From: Symsagittifera roscoffensis
Taxonomy: Eukaryota; Xenacoelomorpha; Acoela; Convolutidae
Length of the DNA: 64,000 nt
Direction of reading: 5' to 3'
Assembly (NCBI RefSeq): GCF_963678635.1
Contig: NC_087071.1
Location: 10,675,088 to 10,739,087 of the forward strand
Shown here piece after piece: positions 33,976 to 45,199 of the stretch. Position 1 is the first letter of the stretch; each line of letters begins with the position of its first letter. The notes beneath the pieces are model-generated. The model was not told where the DNA came from and made no database searches. It worked only from the letters and a program-made list of their open reading frames with translations. Made by a program: the position numbers and the translations under genes.

Positions 33976-35130
33976 ATTTTATAAATGGAACCCACTTAGA
34001 TTTTGGAAAACGTTTAATGTTTTGTCTCTGGAATCCAGGAACATACGAACACAAAAAAGTAATCAAAAAAAAGTTTAATTGCAGCCAGAGATGATATGAG
34101 TTTTAAATAGGATCCACTATGAAAAGACTCGTCAGTATAACTTTTTTCACTTTTTTTCCCGATTAGAGAATGAAATTTGTCAACTTTGATGCCAGCTGTT
34201 TTTTAAGCCAAAAATATACTTTTTTATCATAATTTGCAGCGTTTTCTTCATCTTCGTTTTATACTAAGACTATTTTCTATGCAGCACTCAAAAAATTTTA
34301 CAAAATTGGTACTAAAAAAAAAATCTTTTTTTTTCTGGCAGACGAAGTCTTGGCAAAAACTACATCAATAATTTTCAGCTTATTATAAAGTCTAGTTTTT
34401 TGGGCAATTATGATGAAAAAATTTGCACAAAAAGGACAAAAAGAGTAGAAGAAAAGATGCTCAGAGTTATACGAAACTTCATCTCTGTAACTATATTCCT
34501 TCTTTTGTGAACTGGATTCTCTGTTGCTAGGAATAAGTTAACATATGCTGAACAGTTAAATTTTTTTTCAGGGGGGTTCACTCAATTTTTAATTACCAGA
34601 GGGGAGCGAAATATTTGAAAAAATCCTTGATATGCTTCATTTTTATTCGAAACTTTACCTCACAACGGGACATTGTGGCATGGGTTCTTTTCATCGAAAG
34701 TTACGCAAAACTAATAATCAAACACATTGAATGCTTGAGATATCATTTCAATTGATAACTTTCATTTAGTAAAGATGGATTATGAAAGTGAAACTAGTTT
34801 TTTTTTCTAGTAAAAATAGACATGATAAAAAATTTGTTTGTTCTCACCTTTTGTCCATATTTCAAGTTTCATAAGATGAAGACAAGTGTAACAAACGTAT
34901 ACTTAAGAAAATGCATGTCGAGAGTTGGAGGGAGAAAAATTATGTAAAAGGACCTGTTTTGAAGTAAAAGTTTTAGACATGAATTTCGTTAAAAAAACAT
35001 ATCTATACTGATAAAATTCAAGGCAATTGAGAAAATAATTTGAAATTTCAGATTTTGTTTGTTTTGTGCGTTTTTTTTAAATACTACTGTAGAAATACCG
35101 AAGTCACCTGATCAATGCTGCTCTTTTCTG
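33976..35130. other. No gene seen
   Basis: AT-rich spacer without supported features. Confidence 0.35.
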
Positions 35131-35134
35131 CATA

Positions 35135-35770
35135 CCCGGGTTGACTTCCATAAACCTCCATAAACTGAAAGTGCTTATCTTACATTTCCCCGCACCGAAA
35201 ATGCTTATCATACAATTGCCTACATCAAATGTATGGAAAAATGCTAATCATACAATTTTCATAAGTATTGCACCAAAAACTTTTTCGTTTTTTTTTTCAA
35301 CCTAAAATCGAATTTTGTACTAAAACAAACCTTTTCCAAAAAAAAATTTGAATGTAAATTTGAATTTTTTGTTTGATATTATTGTTCAATTTTAAAAAAA
35401 ACCATCTTTGGAAAACTTTGCCAAAAAATAAAAGTTTGATGCTTTCAGTATATGATTTGTGAAGAAGTCATTTTTACAATTCAGATCGTTTCCAATGCAT
35501 TGTCAAGGACAGACGATCAACCTTTTGGGAACTCTAGTGCTGATTACACCATGGGTTTAGTCACTTGTGTTCGGTCACGAATAAAATTTAGAAAAAATCA
35601 ATTTTTTGGTTTATGAAAAAATGCTTTTCCTACACTTTTCATTTATGAAAAAATGCTTACGCTACAGTTTTTTTCTGCAATTTCTGAGTCCATGAAACTG
35701 TAAGAAAATGTAGGATAAGCTTTTTTTCGTATATGGAAATTGTAGGACAAGCATTTTTGGTCAACCCGGG
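35135..35770. mobile_element. MITE, CCCGGGTTGAC family, copy 3 (TA target duplication)
   Basis: Starts CCCGGGTTGAC at 35135 and ends GTCAACCCGGG at 35770, flanked by TA on both sides. 636 bp, with the usual subterminal ATGCTTATCATACA motifs. It interrupts a plausible minus-strand coding frame that begins at 35972. Confidence 0.8.
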
Positions 35771-35972
35771 TAAGTTTCGAGTATGACTCATACTCGCAGC
35801 CTAATGTTCCGACCATTGAAAATGAAGAGAGGCTTTGTAATTTAGTGTCGTAGAGTTTAATCACTTTGGATACGATTGATTGTTGAATTTGTTTTTTTGT
35901 TGGCTTCGAGGCTGCTTTCTTAGTTTTCAGAAGTTTAGTCAAAACGTTTTTGAGAATATTTTGTTGAGTCAT
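35771..35972 (-). CDS. Possible 5' exon truncated by a MITE
   Basis: From an ATG at 35972 the minus strand encodes about 66 Lys/Gln/Thr-rich residues beginning MTQQNILKNVLTKLLKTKK and including KPTKKQIQQSIVSKVIKLYD. The composition differs from that of the AT-rich background frames. The frame then runs into the terminal repeat of the MITE at 35770 and continues only as MITE translation. Either the MITE broke a gene, or it lies in an intron whose donor I cannot see. No family recognised. Confidence 0.33.
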
Positions 35973-36109
35973 TAAACTCTACGAGGAAAAGGACCTTCAA
36001 AGAGTTGAGTCAGAGGAGAGAGAGAGTTGAAAAAGACTCAGGATTGCCGTAGATCGCATAGTCGTTTTCAGGATACGGGGAACCGCTGGATATTTCCATG
36101 GGGCATGGT

Positions 36110-36385
36110 AAGGAGCCGCTTTCATCCGATAGCTTTTTCAAAATTTGATTATCCAGCTCTAGCTTTTAATGGTATATATGCGAGTTGGGAATGTAAATAT
36201 GGGAATTCATTTACAGTTTGTTGAATCACCTTACATTTGCGGATTCAGCTCGCAAATTTTGCGGCTTCCACTTAATTTTTCGCAATCATTTACGCTTTTA
36301 GAAACCAGAACAACTAGCTATATTCGTTTGTTGCGGAATCTGTGACGCAACAAAAATGCCGACAAAATTTACGCTACATCTAAAA
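36110..36385. repeat. Dispersed GCGGATTCCGC repeat, copy 3
   Basis: Homologous to 33690-33975 (see there). The plus-strand ORF at 36027-36224 overlaps it and is not supported as a gene. Confidence 0.5.
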
Positions 36386-36398
36386 GTTTAAGAAAACA

Positions 36399-37206
36399 AC
36401 TCGCATCCACTTTGAAGCGTTAATAATTGATTATATTACTATTTTAGTACCAGACTTACAAAAATTGAGAAACAATCGATTATAATCAATTAATAATCGA
36501 TTATAATCTCTCTTTTTATAATCAAATTATAATTAATTATAATCCATTATTTTCATTCAAAATCTAATTGAATAGTTTTGCACAAAAGTCCATTATAATC
36601 GATTATTATTGATTATAATTCCTTTTGTTTGACCATTTTGTCTTCGATTTCGCATCTAAATTAATTATCTTTTATGCTTTTTGTAGACTTTGGTTCCATA
36701 TGAAAAATGAGAGAAGGTTTTAAAAGTTTTCCAATCACTTCAAGTATAAAAGGTTTTTTTTTCAATCCATCCAAATTAGAGTTGTTTTGTGATGCTTATT
36801 TTAAACTTTTTAACCACCGAAACAACGGTAAATTGATTTAGTTCCATGGCTGATGCGGAAGATTTATGAAAGGATATCTATAAAATTTTTGTTTCGAGGT
36901 AAAACTTTGTGTTCAGATGAACCAAAGTGTTCAAAAGATCTCTCTTTTAGAGATTTTTATATTGACACAAAAATAATAACCCATAGGATATAGTTCGAAT
37001 ATTGTTTTCAATTGATAAAAGTTTGGCAAAATAAAAGATTATAATCGGTTATAAAGGCTTTTGTAAGAAATATAATCAATTATAATCGATTGTAAGTTAT
37101 TATAATCTCTTGGAAAATACCACGATTATAATCAATAATCATTGTCATAAATTCATCATAATTTTCCATTATAATCGATTATTTACGCCTCAACTTGGAT
37201 GCGGGA
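36399..37206. mobile_element. Non-autonomous element with TTATAATCGATT subterminal repeats, copy 2
   Basis: Left end CTCGCATCCACTTTGAAG near 36399 matches the inverse of the right end CTCAACTTGGATGCGGGA near 37190-37205. Both resemble the termini of copy 1 (TCCCGCACCGAGC). Dense ATTATAATCGATT repeats fill 36470-36610 and 37030-37185. Length (about 806 bp) agrees with copy 1 (810 bp). Confidence 0.6.
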
Positions 37207-38290
37207 ATCAAAAAAACCCTCAGCATATTTGTGAAAAAAATTCTCAATGATTTTTCTTGTTGGAGCAATCAAGGTTATAAGCACTCACTATCATTTCTGT
37301 AACGAACTTTTTTTTTACCTGCAATCAGTTTAAGAACAGAACATAGAAAAACAATTAGAGCCTTTTTTTCACTTTAAAAAACTCAGTTCTAAGCTCTTAT
37401 TAAGGTACTTGCACGATTTATAGTTTATCAGAAAAAAAAACATTTGAAAGTTAAAAGTCAAATAATCATAAGTTTTTGTAATTTTTTTTCATTTAGATAT
37501 TATTATTGTTTTATTTGATAGCAAATGGTGGATTTGAACCCGAGCTTGTCGCGTTCTGGTCTTCAAATTGCAGTCTAGGCTATTTTGCTATAAAAAAAAA
37601 CAAAAGCAGGAAGTAAACTATTTAATGCTCAAACTTTTTTCCCAAAACGCGTTTACAAATAACTTTGATTATATTGAAATAAAGCTACTTATATCAATAA
37701 CGATTGATTATAATTTATTAGAGTTGAAAAAAACAAAAAGTTTATTTGGCATTTTTTTGGCATGAGATAAAATTAGCCAAGTTTTTTTAAAACGAATTTT
37801 AACTTTTAACAGTTTTTTCGAACAGTGAAAGTAAAACATCATTACCATCAAATACTAACATTTTTCAGTTATATGCGGTTTAATTCACCCCAAAAAATAA
37901 CCCGAGGCAACAAACCGTACCAAATCATCATAATAATTTTTAACGAAACTGTTGATATCTCATTGAAGATATTCACTCCCTGAAAATAAAACTAAAAAAA
38001 AATTCGTCTCAATCTTTTTCGCAAAGTTTTCAGAGTTTCAAAATTGTCAATTTGGCTATGCTCTGGACTAATCTATGGACACTTTGAAAACTTTATCCAT
38101 AATCCTGAAACCGTAACACAAAATTTTTGCGTAGCGAATCATCCCACCAAACAAAAATATTCCAAACTGAATTGTGGCTAACTGGTCGGTCGTATTAATT
38201 GCGTTTAACTCATACTTTCACACTTGATCTCTGATATTGTCCATAATTTACTCAAAAATCGCTCAATTTTGAACCCAAATCCATATTTGT
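37207..38290. other. No protein gene seen
   Basis: AT-rich spacer containing one tRNA-like sequence (37519-37590). Confidence 0.35.
37519..37590 (-). tRNA. tRNA-like sequence, 72 bases, degenerate
   Basis: The ends TAGCAAA and TTTGCTA form a perfect 7-bp acceptor stem, an A-box-like TAGCCTAGACTG follows, and GGGTTCAAATCC is a good B box. The total length is 72. The T and anticodon stems pair poorly (two of five in the T stem), so it is not a sound tRNA. It may be a tRNA pseudogene or the head of a tRNA-derived SINE. Confidence 0.3.
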
Positions 38291-38294
38291 GCTT

Positions 38295-38629
38295 TTACTT
38301 AGTCAATTTTTTCTTTCGCAATTCAATTTCGTTAATAAGTAACTTACAGCTTTCGTTTTCATTTATGAGTTTCAGATCAGATTTTGGTAACGCATTTTTC
38401 CAGCTATTCATGTTAATTGAAGCGTTGCGACTCCTCTTTGAATTAAAACCTCCGACAATTTTTGAGTTAGCATGAGTCCAACTCCAGAATTTTTGAGTAA
38501 TTGAGTCGTCGGGTTTCAAATTGGCAAATTGCAGTAACTTTGGAACGACAACGTTTTGATTTAAAAGCAGATGTTCGTATGAAATTTGCATAATTCGTGT
38601 TGAGCCCAAATCTTCATATAACTTCCTGC
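38295..38629 (-). CDS. Sulfotransferase-like C-terminal exon
   Basis: Minus strand: acceptor CATGTTTTAG, then a 110-codon open frame to TAA at 38295. The peptide starts RKLYEDLGSTRIMQISYEHL, has VVPKLLQFANLKPDDSI and later NMNSWKNALPKSDLKLI. It ends with a basic tail. The order (I)xYExLxxxxxxxxxxLLxFxxL, then xxSWKxxLxxxDxxxI, is what the C-terminal third of membrane or Golgi sulfotransferases looks like. The YE(D/H)L segment follows the 3'-phosphate-binding region, and W(K/R)xxL precedes the last helix. Such enzymes transfer sulfate from PAPS to carbohydrates or small molecules. The catalytic and 5'-phosphate loop exons were not found. One exon only, so the call is tentative. Confidence 0.5.
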
Positions 38630-39170
38630 CTAAAACATGGGCAAGATTTTACATTTGTGATTGAAGCTGGTTCATTCGAAAAAAAAGAAATCAAAAAATT
38701 TTGTTTTCAAATCTCAAAAATATCAAACTTGTCCTTATGTCGAAAAATAAAGTAAAAAAAATCCAAAATTCAACAAAAATTAGTTTTCGCAATTGCCCTC
38801 TGTTTTGTAAAATCCAGGCATTAGTTGAATTCATTAAATTAAATCGTTCCCCGACGCAACTGAGATACAAGTTTGCATACTAAGATCTGAGAAAAATCAC
38901 ATCAGGCCAACTCAAAAAGACGCTGTAATTAAACTAAAAAATTAACTCTCTGTTCAGATCATTTTAAAAACCCCAGTTGAGCAGTTTGATCGGTTTTTTA
39001 GACGGTTGGGCTCAAACCGCTTAAACCTATCAAATCCTCGCGAGGCACAACCAAACTGTTCGCAACCGTTCAAAGCTGCTCAAAATTTTGCAGGAATCAC
39101 TCAAACATTCAAATCTTGAACGGTTTTTTGAAATTTTTTTCAAAAGTTTTCTATGGAGTTATCACCCGGG
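38630..39170. other. No gene seen
   Basis: Spacer or intron of the sulfotransferase-like gene. Confidence 0.3.
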
Positions 39171-39174
39171 TTGA

Positions 39175-40016
39175 TCAAAAATGCTACATATTTAATATGT
39201 AGAAAAATGTTAATCATACACTTTCCATGCATTTCCAAAAGTACAGAAAAAGCATGAAAAGTCTATGATAAGTGATTTTTCATATATCGAAATTGTATGA
39301 CTAGCATTTTTTTAATGAACCAAAAAACATTATTTTTTTTATTTTAATCTCGCAAAGTTTTTCGGTTGTGTTCGTGGCTGAACACAAGTGAAAATACCTT
39401 GGTTACTCAAAGTAAAGTAACCAAAGATTTGACGGTCTTCCATTAAAAATACATTGGAAACAGCCTGAAACTTCTCAATTCTGACTTACACAAGTAATAT
39501 AACGAAAATAACAAACTTTTCAATTTTGGCCAAAATTTTCAACAATGACTAATTTGAATTTTAAATTTTTTAGTTATTGATTAAGGCATACATAAACATG
39601 CCATAATAAAAATAAAAGTTATCAGCGCTTTTGAAAAAAATAATTAGCAAAAAACGAAAAAAAATCCAATCTTAGTGTATCCAGGACTACGTTATACACA
39701 GAAAAAATAAATTTTGCATGCAAAAAATTGAGTTCTGAAAATTTTTGTATGAGTACAAAATTCAATTTGTCGCAATCAAAAAAGCTAGTGTTACAGTCTC
39801 CATATATGGAAATTGTATGACTAATATTTTTTTGACAATTTTTTTAAATTAGTACGATACACTGAAATTTATGCCAATACAAGAAAAAAGTTCTTCGAAA
39901 ATTCGATGGCATCATTTTTGCAAAATGTATGAAATTTTTGTGACTAGTATTTTTTTATTGACTTAGTTTATGGAACTGTGTGACTAGCATTTTTGGTCTT
40001 TGAGGGTCAACCCGGG
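39175..40016. mobile_element. MITE, CCCGGGTTGAC family, copy 4
   Basis: Starts CCCGGGTTGATC at 39175 and ends GTCAACCCGGG at 40016. The right flank has TA; the left flank has CA (mutated). The core matches copy 2 in the opposite orientation. Confidence 0.75.
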
Positions 40017-40108
40017 TAGTTGCAGCACTCACAGAATCAACCTTTCAAAACTCAGAACTTCTAACCTTCTGTTATACCAAAACATAAGGCAAAAACCTAC
40101 GTAAAAAG

Positions 40109-40273
40109 TTATGGGTTCCAAAAAACAGTCGTCGAGATTCAAACAATTTTTAAAAAAGCCAAAAAAGCGCTCAAAATTGCTCATTCTAAAACTAGATTCT
40201 GTGCGCAATTGCTTAGATTGGTCATCAAACCACCTCGATTTGAGAAATGAACATTCAAAATTGAAAAGCAAAT
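40109..40273 (+). CDS. Small basic ORF, 54 codons, uncertain
   Basis: From ATG at 40109 the frame encodes a Lys/Ser/Leu-rich peptide (MGSKKQSSRFKQFLKKPKK at its start) ending at a TAA near 40273. It is more codon-like than neighbouring frames but has no recognised domain and no splice support. Confidence 0.2.
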
Positions 40274-40499
40274 AACTGAAAAATCGAAGGTGCGAGTAGT
40301 TAGAGCAATTTTTCGTAGTTTACAATTACTCAATCTTTTTTTATTGAACAACTATTAAAAAAGGGTTCCTTCATTTTTCCCTTCATTCGAAAATTGATGT
40401 TTGTGATACCTCGATGCCCCATAATTTCTAAAAATATTGTAGCAAAGAAAACAAGTGTTCAAAAAGTCAGCTCCCGAGAGGAGAGGCCTTGATATCATT

Positions 40500-41065
40500 T
40501 TCATCATAAGTTTCATTTTTTCAAAAAACTTGTTTTCTTCTGAATACTTTTTCAAGTAAACTAAGCTCAGTTAAGTTGAATTCTCCAATAAACCGCTTTT
40601 TTTTCATCAAAAAATAACTGATTGTTAAGCCAACTAGCACAGAATGTCCCGATCCGACGACAAAATTTAAAAAATAAACAAAACCTTTTTTAAAGTTCTT
40701 GTTTCAAATCAATGTTGTTTTTTTTTTGCGAGTTATCTGATAAAAATATTTGCTGAAAAAAAAAGAATTTAAGCAATTTTGAAAATCAACGCAATCTACT
40801 CAAATGGTTGAAAAGTTTAGTCGAAAAAAAAAATCAAAAAAAATAAAACTTCTGAAATGTTTTTTCCTTATTTTTTTTAGCAATAGTTGTAAAAATTTGA
40901 AGTAGGAAATATCCAAAAAAAGACAGCTGCGAACAGGCACTGTCCAGTTTTTCATTAAAAAATTCATTTTTCCAAAAAAACTTGTTTTTTACTCTGGATG
41001 TTTTTTTCAACTAAATAAACCCCAGTTAACTTGAAATCGCCAACCTAACGTTTCTTTTTTTGGAT
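40500..41065. repeat. Diverged direct repeat, about 110 bp, 445 bp apart
   Basis: The phrases TTTTTTCAAAAAACTTGTTTTCTTCTG-like and CAAxTAAACxxxxCTCAGTTAA occur at about 40505-40610 and again at 40955-41060. No gene in the interval. Confidence 0.4.
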
Positions 41066-42120
41066 ATCAACTGAAGTTTTATGGCTTATTCTTTTATTAT
41101 AAGGTTGTTCTTTTGCTTATCTCGCTCGAAATTCGACTAAAACTTGAACCGATTTTTTCTCGACACCGGGAAAGGTTATTGAAACTTTTCAAATGTTGTT
41201 CGAATCAGTGCTAAAAGGGTTTTGAAATGATTTATCACATTAAACATCCAATACGATGATTATTTGCGGTTAAGACTTCTGGTTGAAAAACAAAATAAGC
41301 CTGCTCGCTCACCTCATTCGCTCGAAACCAGACCAAACATTTTAAAATGGTTTTTCTTGACACAGGGAATTTTTGGTTGCAATCTTTAATGTCGTAACAC
41401 ACCCAAATACGATGTTCCTTCCCATTTTCAATGATCGGAACGAAAATCAGAGAACTCCTAAAAGGGTGAACTAACGATTTGTGACAAGAGAAGGACTGTT
41501 TCTTCCTAAAACTTTTTCAAAAATTCGGAGAAAGTGGTCTCAATTTTTTTTTTACAGTTTTGTGGTGGTGTAGAGTCTAGTAAATTGGAAAAATAAATAA
41601 ATGCTTCATTGATTTTGAGTTTTTTGTTCAAAAATAGGGTTGATTGGCCGAAAATATAATTTGTAAATTTTTACTAAAGAGGTCAAATTTTGAGGAAGAA
41701 GGACCAAATCTCCTTTATATCAGCCCCTGTCGATAAAAAAAGTTTATCAAAAAAGAAATTCGATGCGTAATAACGGTGTAGTTAAAAAATGAAGCATTTT
41801 TTGAATGAAATTCAACCAGAGATTTTCATACGTTGACAAAACGGCGAATACATCTGAGAATGAACATTTCTGAGAGACGCAAAAACTGTTATGATCAAAG
41901 GCTCCTGTAAGTGATTCGGGTTTCTTGCATTATGTTGAGAGTTTAGCTCAAGATTTTAATTCTAAATTTTGGCGTTCTGTATCAAATTTGAAACAGAAGT
42001 TTTACCTCCTAAAAGAAATAATTGTCTTTTTTGAATTAAGTATTTAAAACAGTAGCAAGAGGAAAATCCAACATTTTCTTTTCCAAAAAAAACGCGTAGT
42101 CAAAACTTGAGTATTAAAAC
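41066..42120. other. No gene seen
   Basis: AT-rich spacer without supported features. Confidence 0.35.
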
Positions 42121-42123
42121 TAT

Positions 42124-42324
42124 TTGAGTGATATAGAAAGATCCGCAGCTCAGACGGGGAATCGAGAAGATATGAGACAATCACGTGGGATGGGGAGACA
42201 GAATAAACCGGTTTATACAAGACCAGAGAGTAGTCGGCCCCTAAAACAATTGTTACATTTAAAAAGAAAAAAGCCCAGAGTTATCAACCGTCAATTTAGA
42301 CATTGTGTTTTGATCAAAAAATGA
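42124..42324 (+). CDS. Possible exon, basic polar peptide
   Basis: The frame encodes SDIERSAAQTGNREDMRQSR, GRQNKPVYTRPESSRP and a basic tail to TGA. Arg/Glu/Gln-rich composition stands out in this AT-rich stretch. No domain recognised and splice sites are not obvious. Confidence 0.25.
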   Translation: MSDIERSAAQTGNREDMRQSRGMGRQNKPVYTRPESSRPLKQLLHLKRKKPRVINRQFRHCVLIKK

Positions 42325-44050
42325 AAACGACAAAAGTATCACAAGTCAAAGATACATGGAAGTTATGACTAATCATTGGGATCAAATGAAACATAACTAG
42401 CGCTCAAAGGCACTAGCGTGTTTAGCGTAGTGTATTTCCAAAGATGATAGTGATTTATGAGAGCTCGCAAAATCAATTTGGTCGACTTCTCTTAGCAAAA
42501 CGCCACAGCTTCCCATCGAGAAAATCTTAGATCACCCTTTTTCAAAAATGAGGAGTAGGAATCCCGGTGCTCAGTCAAACACTAGTGACCAATAATTGAG
42601 GTTAAAAACAGCAATTAATTGCGAAGATTTTTCTTTGATCGATTGAAATTTAATGCCAGAGCAAGTCAATATGATCTAGCTAAAATGCAGATCTCAAATA
42701 AAATGCAGAGGTTAAGTAAAAAAGCAAGCATAGAGATAAGGGTTTAGAAAATGGGGTACTAGATGAGTTTATGCTTCCAAAACTTTTCATGAATCTCGCT
42801 GAACGATACCAGAAATGGTGAAGGCGCGATCCACGAGCGAATAATGCTTTGATCAGTAGAAAATTTCAAGAAGAAAGAAAATAGAAAGAAAAACAAGACT
42901 GCTCGTATCAGGGCGAAGCCCTTGATGTTCCGACTGCCTTTTAAGGTTTATTGAGCAGTTATAACATTCAGAAAATAAATGTAATAAGACAAAATGAAAA
43001 AAAAAATTCTAAATTTTGAAATTATCATGAAAATCATCCCCCCAGACGCCATATAAATTACAAAAGGATAAAGTTCGCTCCTTGTAACAAATCAATTATG
43101 GCAAATAAGCTTCTTTCAACCAAATTGGAACGATTTCTAACACGGATTAACTCTCCGCATACGCGTTAATAGCGCGAAATATATCGCGCGTTAATTGTCC
43201 CAAATTGGCCAATATTGCAATCTTTAAACCCCCGTAACTTTACGAAAAACGATCACAGGTGAATTATCTTTTCAATATTGAGCTCAGGACATTAATACTT
43301 TTCGAATGATATTAAAAATTTCTGTCAAAAAAATTGCTAGTTAAAAACTCGAAATTTGTCTGAAGAAAAAAAAACCACCGCGAGCACAAACATTCCGTTA
43401 CTTTCGTATCGAAAGTCGGAACAAAAACTGGATAGGCTCACAATTTGGTGCTTGTATGTTCTTGATTAAATATACAATTCTTTGAATATGGATAAAATTA
43501 GTCGGAAAGAACAAAGACAACGAAAGAGCGAAAAAAGAACAAAGGGAGCGTCCTTGTAGCGGAATACACTTACACTTCGCAAAATACACAGTTTGACCCA
43601 GTAAAAAAAGTGTGATATTCCCTCGTGTCAAGTAACTATTGTATTTTCTGAAGAACTCCATTTTTGATTTAAATACAAGAGTATTGTATTTGTGGAAAAA
43701 AAGGATTCTGAAAAAGATGTGTTTTGAAAGACCAGTTCATGAGTTTTCACATGCAACGAATAACAACAGAAAGACTGAAAAACTAAAATGGAAGGCCTTG
43801 GACGAACGAAAATTCGAAAAAAAGATGTTTTAGAAAATGTGGCAGAAAAAATTAGATCAAATGATCAAGAAAAAACTGTCACTGTACAACAAAACCATTA
43901 ATTTGTGGGAGGAGGAAGAATTCCGGAAAATAGTCTATAGAACTTGGTGCAAGTACTCCAGTTGTTTTAGTCTGATGCTACTTTCAAACCTTCACTAGAT
44001 TTTGACGTTTTTCCATTGTTTAGTTATTTTGTTGGGTCATTTTATTTAAC
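42325..44050. other. No certain gene
   Basis: Contains a short GC-rich palindrome at 43172-43189 and an inverted partial copy of the repeat at 31490 (43540-43600). The small ORFs at 43639-43900 show Lys/Glu-rich frames but no domain. Confidence 0.3.
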
Positions 44051-44057
44051 ATTCTAG

Positions 44058-44216
44058 GATAGTAAAGGCTACTCGGGGCACAATTTAATTTTCTTCAGTG
44101 ATGATCTGGCGGCTGACAGAGAGTGGAAATCAACGTTTCAATTAAATGAGTGTCGTAGTTCTTCCTCAATTCCTGAAAACGGATATGGTAAAGATGGCCG
44201 TGTTGAGTGCACTTAA
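44058..44216 (+). CDS. CUB-like domain exon
   Basis: After the acceptor TTAACATTCTAG the frame reads DSKGYSGHNLIFFSDDLAAD then REWKSTFQLNECRSSS, and continues to TAA at 44214. A donor-like ATATG|GTAAAG at about 44187 is an alternative exit. Gly...LxFxSDxxxxxx(W/F)xxxxxxxxC is the pattern of the C-terminal half of a CUB domain (a beta-sandwich in secreted and membrane proteins), where the SD pair helps form a calcium site. Only this piece was found. Confidence 0.42.
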   Translation, partial: DSKGYSGHNLIFFSDDLAADREWKSTFQLNECRSSSSIPENGYGKDGRVECT

Positions 44217-44339
44217 GTTCAAGTTTTGGAGCTTTGTGAAATTAATTTGAATTCGTCGTTGAAAAAGGCATGCTTTAGTTGAAAAGCTATAGTGATCTAA
44301 GCGAGTGAACAAACTGTTAGGTCATATATACGTTTTGCG

Positions 44340-44735
44340 TTAATTTTCTTTGAGAAGTCGAACGATATTCAACACTGCAGTTTCAGTAAAGCAGGATGAT
44401 TTTGAAATCTTTACAGTGAGCCATTTTATTAATCGGGCGAGCGAATTCCACCTCATTAATTTCAGCAGCCCTAAAAACTCAGTCAACAAGAGAAATTTAT
44501 CCAACGGCTTCACACCAATACTGGATACGTTTGTTGAAGAAGTTAATCCCAACACTACTGCCACGACAACTATAGTCAAAGTAGACGCCGATCATCAAAT
44601 TGAAAAATATCGTAAATGTTTCTTCAGGTTTTGAAGCGTACGCTCATTGGAACTTTGCAACAGTTGAACCAATTGACGACAACCGGACTCACGTTTACTA
44701 CAAGATTTTGCAGACAGCAACTGCAAAGTGAAACC
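44340..44735 (+). CDS. Coding-like region of unknown function with a frame break at 44610
   Basis: An open frame from about 44350 encodes a polar, non-repetitive protein (NRASEFHLINFSSPKNSVN, PILDTFVEEVNPN, IVKVDADHQIEKY). At 44611 the frame meets a stop within ten codons, but another frame carries on with FEAYAHWNFATVEPIDDN and RTHVYYKILQTATAK. The two join in phase if the 16-base GT...AG segment 44612-44627 is skipped, or with a single-base shift. It lies 120 bp after the CUB-like exon on the same strand and could belong to the same gene. I do not recognise a family. Confidence 0.35.
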
Positions 44736-45199
44736 AATACTGTCTGCCAATTTGTCAATTGACATCGATCAGTTTTTTGGATGACTTGACGCTGTTCATG
44801 CGGAACCTAGAAAACTCCAATAAAATCTAAGTATTTCAATCAAAGCTACACAAAATGAACAAAAAACTGAAAAAAAGTAATTTCCCAACTACTAAGTTCC
44901 CATGGAAACTCATAAAAAAATCAAATTAGCCATCTCAGAAAAGAGCAAAGGAATGGCCAATCAACAGCGTTCATTTTTTAAAATAAAAACTCATCAGAAT
45001 AATATGTATAGTATCTCGCCAAAATGTCTCATTCAGGCATTTTTTCTTAAAGTATCTGTTGAGAAACCGTTTTTTAGATAAGTTGTCACAAAAAATTATT
45101 AATCCTAGTTAGGATTTGAATAAAAAAGTGAGCCCGTAAATTTTGACGTGAAAAGTTTTCACGTTTATTGTGCGTTTTGTTGGGTTTATTCAGTTAGTT

